Below are positions 43,501-48,331 of a stretch of DNA of 64,000 bases, piece by piece. Position numbers and translations under genes: made by a program. Origin of the DNA: Paucimonas sp. GTDB lineage: Bacteria; Pseudomonadota; Gammaproteobacteria; Pseudomonadales; Pseudomonadaceae. Where the stretch lies: positions 1 through 64,000 of the forward strand of contig JAIRVG010000073.1 in the NCBI GenBank assembly GCA_031253995.1. The letters are read 5' to 3'. Every line of letters starts with the position of its first letter. Positions within the stretch are counted from its first letter, which is position 1. The notes below the pieces were generated by a model. That model was given only the letters and a program-made list of their open reading frames with translations. It searched no databases and was not told the origin of the DNA.

Positions 43501-44061
43501 CCAGTCGCTTTGCTGCTGGAACTTCAGGGTGGTGTCGCGGCCGACGTTGAAGCTCTCCCAGTTGAGGATGGCCTTGTCGGCAGTCTGCTCCACGGTGACC
43601 TGGACCTTGCCGTCGTTGCGGGTTTCCACCGGGCCCTTGGCGTTCTGCCAGGCCTGGTCGAAGGGCATCGAACTGTCCACCTGCAGGCCACCTGCACCCA
43701 GCCCGTCAGGCACCACCGTGCCGCCCACCGGCGTGTTGCGTCCGGCGGCCTGCAAGGCTTGCTGCGCGGCAATGGCGGCCACGGTGTTGTTGAGGTTCTG
43801 CAGCGAGCGCTGCAACTGCTGGTTGGCTTTCTGCTGCTGGGCCAGGGGCGGTGGCGTCATGCTCGGCAACTGGGCGCCGGTGCGTCCCCCGCCGCCGCCC
43901 TGGGCCGCACCCTTGGCGGCGAACCAGGCCCCGCCAAAGGGCTGGCCGGCGGCCTGGGCACCGCCGGCCACCATCAGCAGCGCAATGGCCTTGGCCAGCG
44001 GCTTGAGGCGCGACAGCGGATGCACGGAGGAATCGGCAAGGGACGGCGAAGAGAACGGCAT
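31579..44061 (-). CDS. pdtA: Giant filamentous-haemagglutinin-type TpsA exoprotein (PdtA-like)
   Basis: 4160 aa. Extended signal region (PLAKAIALLMVAGGAQA), then the TPS secretion domain at about 120-300 with NWESFNVG (167-174), ILGRIEAGG and LNSNGVIFDG, the motifs TpsB recognises. A very long right-handed beta-helix of short Gly/Asp-rich repeats follows; the last third looks like the DUF3739 type found in this exoprotein class. Around residue 2790-2870 there is a run of xLxxGTxL repeats (ATLAAGTRLAVETRLTAPYT). Near residue 3020 two Cys pairs occur. No toxin domain is seen at the C-terminus (LDEQARARLTEGERSNLVL). Likely surface or released adhesin. Start ATG 44061 is preceded by AAGGAAG; the upstream extension is not signal-like. 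Confidence 0.93.
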   Translation of the reverse strand: MPFSSPSLADSSVHPLSRLKPLAKAIALLMVAGGAQAAGQPFGGAWFAAKGAAQGGGGGRTGAQLPSMTPPPLAQQQKANQQLQRSLQNLNNTVAAIAAQQALQAAGRNTPVGGTVVPDGLGAGGLQVDSSMPFDQAWQNAKGPVETRNDGKVQVTVEQTADKAILNWESFNVGRDTTLKFQQQSDWAVLNRVNDPQARPSQILGRIEAGGTVMVLNSNGVIFDGTSQVNTRNLVVAAASMSDSQFRDNGLYANNNSQPSFTDAAGAVRVERGAQITTRDPATSTAGGGYVLLLGNEVENAGSIATNRGQTLLAAGDNFIIRRGVGSDGNVTSTTRGNEVQAQQVAGGSGTVRNSGIIQAASGDITLAGRTVQQDGVLLSSTSVDTRGTLHLKASEAVTLGEGSTSAILLDSSGSTALDSQRDAALIPASGATGAITLADLDRREQSRIEINSSGTVDFRGGSVTLATGGQVVVNAGQRTLVRDGANIDVSGAVGVKVAMEANNIKVNVQGNEQRDAAVNREGGALNSQDVWVDVRDLVRVTAGTNGYATDRWYTAGGLLEVAGYLGTQGHSVGEWMAQGGSVRFTGNDLVTQQGSQINLSGGTLDVQEGYIKQTWLKGSDGRLYELSSAPGDLLYDGIYRGYETYSERWNQTRTFYNPLIGAAQRYENGYTVGRDAGSLVVGTGNAVLQGDIVGTVFQGDSQTQAAQAGLDGYNQSQKAVARGAQLIVGEYTPYYVKSSGLLQYALGASAQTVQRVDIAAGIGVDAGTIGLDDSVDATRQGTLSLDSDLLNSFGLGGLKISALESVEVNDALQLADGGELGLFAKTVDINADLTVRAGVIEAGNVRQQVNLTSAAIDVYLNSLDQQGSLRVADGVHLDASGRWSNLLLDADAGTLAAWRDGGRISLRNGGDVVLGDGTLLDVSSGASIGADGKRHGGKGGDITLHASASTALGATGALQLGGELRGLGVGGAGTLSLRSGRVNIGGSATDEADDTLYLAPEMFSLGFAHYEVKGQAGLEVAEGAQVQVTRPVWRWTENASAVSGAAAIDQVLEVWTPPLYQEDPLAGVLTQRAGASLALQAGGDLAGLVDAANQSLVIGQGSLLQVDPGQSIRVRSPGQVTVLGMLLAHGGSIDIRQQQFGDIDPSENEALGDNQANGRSIWIGEQALLDVSGQANWALDSQGRRYGRVDAGGSIVIGGTVDTQLATATAADAFVVLRPGSRLEASGASTWLDIRGVGSREIASNGGSIALASHRGLLLDGDLHAASGGATAAGGSLQIALETPAYANTTTNAAVLSVRRLVLGQSAAGEDALVDARPGETNTGLVYGQARVSADEIQAGGFSDLTLLSHGVLALESGTRLATSQALRLYGSAFEAVASSSEAQPVELLAPYVLLSGTGQYFAGASRLNPLPAAPQPSALTPSGTLTVHASQLLDVAGSVYLGAQAQILNNTTFASTLQLAGFADTELHSDGELRFLAPYGNAARTQLWVPGDLDLLATQIYPGTGAIASVMAGYRRMEGQPRIDPESVLRIGRVGDATPAMPYSAFGQLELGAGSIEQGGILRAPLGAISFSSITSNGLREVHLLPGSLTSVSGAGLVMPYGGTTDGINYSFAGNKVTLQGAGGANSTGTALEIGVTFATSQVDIQSGAVVDLSGGGELTGAGFISGRGGSTDARYNPLVQIDAQGRFLLPGLADNPVYAIVPGVQAVSAPVGGEAGAVQPLIGQQITIGAGVPGLPAGTYTLLPSTYALLPGAFRVELNGLAGQGANLSSQALRNGSWSTSGYLSVAGTTIRDALPSQVILSSADVLRRYSQYNETSYADFVLADAIRQGIPRAMLPADARSLLLRGISGSSLSVAGTVDFTPAKDGYGGSLLVLGDTEVLADGASATDAFSGSSLYASDLNRFGASRMVLGAIPTVIYGQQGSEVVLLGDGNSDIVLREGSVLSGPDVMLVGNITLEQGARIDTLGKGDAAFDSSDGFSYRVGTGALLAVSNGGLNLQAPGTQSNGTINLGACSELVCGESQLYSEGTIGIVSNGSVSIGDEVRYGTRNLNLAVSAVNVGEVDALQAAATNHVLPAGLSLNQSVLTRLLQGDTSHGAPALENLILTARDSINFFGTVSLDTLDPATGRSSLANLVLGSPAIQGYGDANDVASIRTASLIWSGATQAPAAAIQGGPGTGSGRLLIQADTIELGYAANTQPSSQTDEARLALGFSSVELNAGKQITANHRGSLAVYQSQGEYVSGKGFAYSGGELVMRTPLLTGTAGSVTRLSVGGDLRLEAPVGGAPAAARKGTEALGAEWSMSASNLLVDTRVELPSGKLSLTASGDLRLGAASSIDLAGRTATFNDVEKYSWGGDLLLRSDNGDIRQDSGSTIDLSARNNQGGSLGAIALGEGAGTVSLLGAILGSTSGVYQAAGSLVPYAGAEVEVRARHLGDGDLSGDFAALNQRLNDGQVFGARRFQLKEGDLTIGDGLKASNIELSLDGGALTVSGLVDASGEQVGSIRLAARDGLTLGSQSVLDAHGSLLRVDSYGKIIDSPNRAIVELSSGNLVLADGARIDLRHGTASGRNDLVALGTLDLKAPRIGGATAGDIAIDASGRYDIQGAASISVYGMQRYTDAPLGSDPATSGKPYQVIDQTYLDGKHADSTAFITAALANTALLQDKLGGLNNERYLDALHLRPGVEIASTTADGDLVVQGDIDLSGYRYASLNPHTQRDPSVYGSGEVGGLVLRAGGDLTLYGSINDGFAPPATSPDDNGWLLVSGVQPFAADLVVPGPGVTLADGTVFQGGVTLNYELPIKGATLAAGTRLAVETRLTAPYTLAAGSVLAADIRDAGGTVLFAAGSLLEQAVTLPSGTRLGAGTLLVNNASVGAMRWPAGVPLPSIARNDANLPNTLVLDGDLALARGALIPSQTDVKLPEGTTFVNLRSGGGRNWAVASMLPAGSQSWSLRMVAGSDLDAADSRITRADGQGTLRLADTHYAANIVTGSAGKVLTEAAIEMGYEPWAPVDDSNSWLCDIDAIYCTDQPQWTWSPDNWAGYPAGSPIAADDMWYCDSDPANCIEHVVSSTATAQRQLYSVLRTGTGDLDLAAAGSLLQNSPYGVYTAGTQAQDVTAAYQQARGQRGGSLLGSGGSEYESLTLAQYQAWFPEHGGNLDIRVGGDLTGDQWVDSNGTTGNAQYGSAQVGNWLWRQGNGGATQDDQPAAWWINFGTYVADPLGGTPYLVGFSGYGTLGGGDVNLRVAGVAGNQQARGGKQGNVVDDNLRSQGVVVAVGGSGRAGADGELRLTGGGDMDIRIGGAVNPDLAARTIDTTGNSRLDLQGVLANLRGSTSLLAGSIGGIDLRYGLTRPRQDSTETRAYDLNRSSMAAATGGLVLVPGDAGMRLATRGDLVVGGAGDPGRITVPNTLAFTGTDGRQYEGGGSTWFSLWTANTAIDLFSAGGNLTPSTQIADVLPGNNSSVMTNANSSMTDGRFVYPSILRAVAAQGSLYLGTSATGDPATFSSLTPYSLLLAPSVTGDLQLLAADSIYAGGYSVQRSGTDPQSLTSIWNPGFAGYAGFNNVTPVVRNGNVGGRGVGLGSNPLFYFGADTAGILPGELEPSRFYALNGDIVGLSSGEVIQFSTTSVYAGNLAGQTWYEGAGAVRMIAGRDIVASGSQLATSRSLPAAVGNLLASTDSRSIGNLFIHYDANDISLVQAGRDILYSSFNVAGPGTLEISAGRNVLMEDRAAINSLGAILPGDSRPGASVVLQAGAAGVDYSAFLARYLDPLNLAVSGTPLADQPGKVVRLYDEDLVTWLGERFGFEGDAEAARAYLAGLPAEQQRIFARQVYFEELKAGGREYNDASGPRLGSYLRGRNAIAALFPSRDVAGNPISYDGDIVLFGGAGIHTNFGGDIQLLSPGGQQVFGVEGAAPPSTAGVVTQGVGNIQSYSQGSILLGQSRIMTTFGGSIQAWSAEGDINAGRGTKTTLVYTPPKRVYDAWGNVTLSPQVPSTGAGIATLNPIAEVAPGDIDLIAPQGTIDAGEAGIRVSGNVNIAALQVVNAANIQTQGQSTGLPVAAVVNTNAMASASAAANSATQAAEQVGRQQQDAARQRAPSIFSVRVLGFGDERLPGGEAGANRAPLDDRQSSVQVLGTGALDEQARARLTEGERSNLVL

Positions 44062-44194
44062 GACTCGGACTTCCTTGGCTTGTTCGTCGGGGCGTCGCCC
44101 TGATCGGCGCGCATTAATGGATAGACGGGGGCAAGCGGCCGGGGCCGAAGATTTGTCACGCAAAGTTCATGGGGCGCGGTGGCGGTGGAAACGA

Positions 44195-44230
44195 AGACAC
44201 CCCGGCAACGCTGGGCGTTGTCGGGGTGCG
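44195..44230 (-). terminator. Probable terminator downstream of lapA-like gene
   Basis: CACCCCG-x-CAACG...CGTTG-x-CGGGGTG: a 12-bp stem with one mismatch and a 5-base loop, about 67 bp after the lapA stop, followed on the minus strand by TCTTCGTTT. It separates lapA from tpsA, whose promoter would lie in 44062-44194. Confidence 0.6.
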
Positions 44231-44294
44231 GGAGAAACAGGGGGCAGAACCCGGCAGCGCAAGCGCTACCGGGTGCCCTGACTCGGGGAAAACC

Positions 44295-45398
44295 TTACAG
44301 CGGACGACCAACGCTGGCGTTGCAGACGTTGACGTTGTTGATGTCCAGGTTCAGGCCACTGGCGTTGCTGACGAAGGTGTTGTGAATCGCGTTTTTCCAG
44401 GTGGTGTTCACCGGAATGAAGCCGTGAGCGGTAACTGCGCCGTTGGTGGTGGTGCCACCCCAGTGCTTGGTGATGAAGGCGCGGACGTCGGCAGCGACGG
44501 CGGCATCCTTGTAGCACTGGCCGAAGATGAAGTTGGTGTAGCCAACGATCGAGTAGCCAGCAGTACCTGGGTTGGCAACGACCGGTGCCCATTTGGTCGG
44601 ATCGTTCTTCTGGGCATCGGTCGGTACCGAAACCGAGGCGAGAGCGCTGCTGACGTTACCGTTGGTTGGCAGCTTGCCGTTGACCTGGGCCACTTGCGAA
44701 TTGTCGGTAACGGTTACAACGTCTGGACCAACATAACCGATGGAACCATCTACAGCGTTGACGGCGCCAACGACGTCGAGGGTTTCAGCTACGCCAACCC
44801 AGTTGCTTGGCAGGGTGCCGCCAGCCAGACGAGCGCTGGTGAAGGTGGAGCTGGTTTTGAACTGGCTCGGGCAAACCGATTCCAGGTGACGGCTCAGCAG
44901 TTCGCTGGTGCCGCTGGAAACGTTGCGGTAAACGATGCGGATCGGAGTGTTATCGCTGCCGCCGAGCAGTTGACCCCAGGTGGTCTTGGTGCCGGAGAAG
45001 GCGTCGCAGAGTTGCTGCGAGGTCAGGTTCAGGGTGGTGTTGCCGGCCTTCTTGTACGGAATGGTCACGGAAGTGGCCACCGAAGGAACCTGGATCAGCG
45101 GACCGTAGACGGCAGAGTTGTAGCCGGCCAGATCGGCGGTGCTCAGAACCGAGTCGCTACCAGCGAAGTGCACGGTGCCAGTGGTGCTGAACAGAGCGGA
45201 GTTGTTGCTCAGGAAAGCGGTCTTGCCAGTGCCGCTACCAGTCACTGCATAGCTGAAGTTGCTTGGCAGGATGCTGTCGGCCGAACCGCTGTACAGTTCA
45301 GCTGGCAGCGAGGCGCCGCCGCCGGTGACGGCCATGGCTTGGGCGGAGGCGAGGGCGGCGAGGCCCAGGGAGGCAGCGAGCAGAGTGCGCTTGAACAT
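44295..45398 (-). CDS. lapA: DING/PstS-like secreted phosphate-binding protein (LapA-like), probable Hxc substrate
   Basis: 367 aa. Signal peptide (FKRTLLAASLGLAALASAQAMA) followed by VTGGGASLPAELYSG, the equivalent of the DINGGGATLP start of DING proteins. Conserved phosphate-site segments follow (SYAVTGSGTGKTAFL, VHFAGSDSVLS, IRIVYRNVSSGTSELLSRHL). In P. aeruginosa the DING-type alkaline phosphatase LapA (PA0688) is next to hxcS and secreted by Hxc; location and family agree here. No lapB-like second copy is present between it and tpsA. It has its own AGGAG ribosome-binding site and probably its own promoter. Confidence 0.88.
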   Translation of the reverse strand: MFKRTLLAASLGLAALASAQAMAVTGGGASLPAELYSGSADSILPSNFSYAVTGSGTGKTAFLSNNSALFSTTGTVHFAGSDSVLSTADLAGYNSAVYGPLIQVPSVATSVTIPYKKAGNTTLNLTSQQLCDAFSGTKTTWGQLLGGSDNTPIRIVYRNVSSGTSELLSRHLESVCPSQFKTSSTFTSARLAGGTLPSNWVGVAETLDVVGAVNAVDGSIGYVGPDVVTVTDNSQVAQVNGKLPTNGNVSSALASVSVPTDAQKNDPTKWAPVVANPGTAGYSIVGYTNFIFGQCYKDAAVAADVRAFITKHWGGTTTNGAVTAHGFIPVNTTWKNAIHNTFVSNASGLNLDINNVNVCNASVGRPL

Positions 45399-45664
45399 GA
45401 AGAAGCTCCTATTAGCGTTGGGTGCATTGAGGGTGTCTTGCATCGTGTCGCGCCCCGCCCGACCAGGCTCCCTGCCGGGCTCGGGGCTGCGGAGTAAAGT
45501 TCGCAGCCGCCGGTGACAGCCCAAGGAAAAATGCTCGGGACTTTCGGACTGTTTTCTTCGGGTATTGGCATCGCGCCGGAAGGTGCGAAACAGACGCGCG
45601 GAGGGGATATTTTCGGGGCGGGCCCGAGGGCTGCGGGCGACAGGCCGTCATCCATCTGACATGC

Positions 45665-45698
45665 ACTCCCGTGTGCCTGCAAAGGGCCACACGGGAGT
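45665..45698. other. Strong hairpin between gspF and lapA
   Basis: ACTCCCGTGTG and CACACGGGAGT form a perfect 11-bp stem with a 12-base loop. On the minus strand it follows the gspF stop, but without a 3' T run, so it is either a weak terminator, an mRNA-stabilising hairpin or an attenuator ahead of lapA. The remaining 45399-45664 should hold the lapA promoter; I see no convincing Pho box there. Confidence 0.55.
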
Positions 45699-45722
45699 AG
45701 GTTCAAGGCCGAAAAAAAGTTT

Positions 45723-46922
45723 CTACTTCACCAGCTGGTTCATCTCGATGATCGGCATCAGCACGGCCAGGACGATGGTCAGCACCACCCCGCCCATGAT
45801 CACGATCATCAGCGGCTCCAGCAGCGCGGTGAGGCCCATGGCGCGGCGCTCGATATCCTGCGACAGGGTTTGCGCGGCACGGTCGAGCATGGGCGGCAGG
45901 GCCCCGGTCTTCTCGCCGCTGGCCACCAGGTGCACGAGGATCGGCGGAAACAGGCCGCCGGCTTTCAGCGCAGACGCCAGCGAACGCCCTTCCCTGACCT
46001 GCGCGGTGGCCTCGGCCACGGTACGCGCCAGGGCTTCGTTGCCGAGGGTCTGGCGGGCCGCGTCGAGGCCGCGCAGCAGCGGCACGCCGGCACTGCCGAG
46101 GATGGCCAGGGTCGAGGCGAAGCGCGCGGTATTCACCCCCAGCACGAAGCGCCCGAACATCGGCAGGCGCAGCACCAGGCGGTGCCAGGCCAGGCGCGCC
46201 TCAGGTTTGCGCAGGTACAGGCGCCAGCCCCAGAAGGCGCCGCCCAGGGCCACCGCGCAGGTGAAGCCCCAGGCCCGCAGGAAGTCGCTGGCGGTGAGCA
46301 TGGCCAGGGTCAGCCCCGGCAGGTCCTGGCGTGCCTGGGTGAAGGCGCTGACCACCTGGGGCACCACGTAGCCCAGCAGGAAAGCGACGATGCCCAGCGA
46401 GGTCAGGCCGACCACGCCGGGGTAGATGAAGGCGGTGGTGATCTTGCCGCGCAGGGCGTTGCGCTCCTCGATGTAGTCGGCGAGGCGTTCCATGACCCGG
46501 GCCAGGTCGCCGGACTCCTCCCCCGCCGCCACCAGCGCCCGGTAGATCTCGGGAAAGTCCCGCGGCCGCTCGGCCAGTGCCTCGGCCAGGCGCATGCCGC
46601 TGCGCACGTCGTTGCGCACCGCGCCGAGGGTGGCGGCGATGTGCTTGCGCTCGGCCTGGTCCTGGGTCGCGCCCAGCGCCGCTTCCAGCGGCAGACTGGC
46701 GGCCAGCAGGCTGGCGAGCTGGCGGGTGGCCCAGGCCAGCTCGCTGTCGGACAGGCGCGGGGCGAACGGTCCGGCACCGGGCCGGCTGTGTTCTTCCAGC
46801 GCCACCGGGGTCAGGCCGCGCTGGCGCAACTGGCCAAGGGCGGCACGCTGGCCCTCGGCTTCGAGGGTGCCGCGCTCGATACGGCCCTGGCCGTCGGCGG
46901 CTTCGTACTGGAATGTCGGCAT
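45723..46922 (-). CDS. gspF: Type II secretion inner-membrane platform protein GspF (HxcS)
   Basis: 399-aa polytopic protein of the type II secretion assembly platform. N-terminal MPTFQYEAADGQGRIERGTL is the standard GspF start; two T2SSF domains follow, with transmembrane segments around 170-190, 220-240 and 372-394 (LMIVIMGGVVLTIVLAVLMP). The start codon overlaps the gspE stop (ATGA), indicating coupled translation. Only the reading from 46922 is used; the longer upstream frame is gspE antiframe. Last gene of the gspG-K-L-M-D-E-F string. Confidence 0.95.
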   Translation of the reverse strand: MPTFQYEAADGQGRIERGTLEAEGQRAALGQLRQRGLTPVALEEHSRPGAGPFAPRLSDSELAWATRQLASLLAASLPLEAALGATQDQAERKHIAATLGAVRNDVRSGMRLAEALAERPRDFPEIYRALVAAGEESGDLARVMERLADYIEERNALRGKITTAFIYPGVVGLTSLGIVAFLLGYVVPQVVSAFTQARQDLPGLTLAMLTASDFLRAWGFTCAVALGGAFWGWRLYLRKPEARLAWHRLVLRLPMFGRFVLGVNTARFASTLAILGSAGVPLLRGLDAARQTLGNEALARTVAEATAQVREGRSLASALKAGGLFPPILVHLVASGEKTGALPPMLDRAAQTLSQDIERRAMGLTALLEPLMIVIMGGVVLTIVLAVLMPIIEMNQLVK

Positions 46923-48331
46923 CAGTTTTCCCGCGTCACCCGCAGGACCTCCTCCAGGGTAGTGGCGCCACTCTCGATCCAGCGCCCGGCGTCGTCGCGC
47001 AGGCTGGCCATGCCGGCGGCGCGGGCCGCCTCGCGCAGGTCCTGCTCGGACTCGCCCAGGTGAATGCGCCGGCGGATGGCATCGTCGACGCAGAACAGTT
47101 CGTGGATGCCGGTACGCCCGGCGTAGCCGGTATGGGCGCAGGCCGGACAGCCCACCGGACGCCACACCCCGCCCTCCTCGACCTTGCACTGCGGGCACAG
47201 CCGGCGCACCAGGCGCTGGGCCAATACCCCCAGCAGCGAGGACGCCAGCAGGAAGGGTTCGACGCCCATGTCCACCAGGCGGGTGACTGCCGCCACCGCG
47301 TCGTTGGTGTGCAGGGTGGCCAGCACCAGGTGCCCGGTGAGGGAGGCCTGCACGGCGATCTGCGCGGTTTCCAGGTCGCGGATCTCGCCGATCATGATCA
47401 CGTCCGGGTCCTGCCGGAGAATGGCGCGCAGGGCCACGGCGAAGGTCATGTCGATGCGCGCGTTGACCTGGATCTGGCCGATGCCGGACAGGTCGTACTC
47501 CACCGGGTCTTCCACGGTGAGGATGTTGCTGGTGCTGGCATCCAGCCGGGCCAGGGCGGCGTAGAGCGTGGTGGTCTTGCCGCTGCCGGTGGGGCCGGTG
47601 ACCAGCACGATGCCGTGGGGCTGGCGGATCATGCCGTCGAGCTGGGTCAGCAGGCGCGGGTTCATGCCCAGGGTTTCCAGGCGCAGGCGACCGGCCTGCT
47701 TGTCGAGCAGGCGCATCACCACCCGCTCACCATGCCCGGTGGGCACGGTGGACACGCGGATATCGATGGGCCGCCCGGCTACCCGCAAGGCGATGCGGCC
47801 GTCCTGGGGCAGGCGTTTCTCGGCGATGTCCAGCTGCGCCATGATCTTGATCCGCGAGACCAGCGCGGCATGCAACGCCTTGCGCGGCGCGACCACGTCG
47901 CGCAGGCCGCCGTCGACGCGAAAGCGCACCACCGAATGGCTCTCGAAGGGCTCGATATGCACGTCGCTGGCCTCGTCGCCGGCGGCCTGGGTGAGCAGTG
48001 CGTTGATCATGCGGATCACCGGCGCGCCGTCCTCGGCTTCCAGCAGGTCGGTGACCTCGGGCATGTCCTGGACCAGGCGCTCCAGGTCCGCCTCGCTGCT
48101 CGCCGCATCCACCGCCGCGGCCGCGCCGCCGGTATCGGCGTAGGCGGCGGTGAGGCTGCTGTCCAGTTCCTCTTCGCTGACCTGGCGCAGCAGCACCTCG
48201 GGGTAGCGTGCACGGGCTTCGGCCAGGGCCCAGCCCGGCGTGCGCGCACTGAACAGCAGGGCCATGCCGGCCTCGTCACTGCTCAACACCACCCGCTGCG
48301 CCTTGGCCCAACCGTAGGGGATGGCACTCAC
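46922..48331 (-). CDS. gspE: Type II secretion ATPase GspE (HxcR)
   Basis: 469-aa cytoplasmic hexameric ATPase that powers pseudopilus assembly. Walker A VTGPTGSGKTTTLYAAL, Asp box ILTVEDPVEYDLSGIGQIQV, Walker B IMIGEIRDLETAQIAVQ and the zinc-binding tetracysteine (LCPQCK...GCPACAHTGYAGRTGIHE) are all present. The N-terminal domain is short for the family. Overlaps gspD at its 5' end and gspF at its 3' end, so it sits within a tightly coupled operon. Its gspL partner is encoded upstream. Confidence 0.96.
   Translation of the reverse strand: MSAIPYGWAKAQRVVLSSDEAGMALLFSARTPGWALAEARARYPEVLLRQVSEEELDSSLTAAYADTGGAAAAVDAASSEADLERLVQDMPEVTDLLEAEDGAPVIRMINALLTQAAGDEASDVHIEPFESHSVVRFRVDGGLRDVVAPRKALHAALVSRIKIMAQLDIAEKRLPQDGRIALRVAGRPIDIRVSTVPTGHGERVVMRLLDKQAGRLRLETLGMNPRLLTQLDGMIRQPHGIVLVTGPTGSGKTTTLYAALARLDASTSNILTVEDPVEYDLSGIGQIQVNARIDMTFAVALRAILRQDPDVIMIGEIRDLETAQIAVQASLTGHLVLATLHTNDAVAAVTRLVDMGVEPFLLASSLLGVLAQRLVRRLCPQCKVEEGGVWRPVGCPACAHTGYAGRTGIHELFCVDDAIRRRIHLGESEQDLREAARAAGMASLRDDAGRWIESGATTLEEVLRVTREN

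Noticed and set aside
41224..44103. 959-codon plus-strand ORF opposite the TPS domain
   Set aside because: Same reasoning: it is the complement of the conserved secretion domain.
45399..45664. Possible Pho box in front of lapA
   Set aside because: Only isolated half-matches (TGACAG) without the 11-base periodicity seen upstream of vreA.
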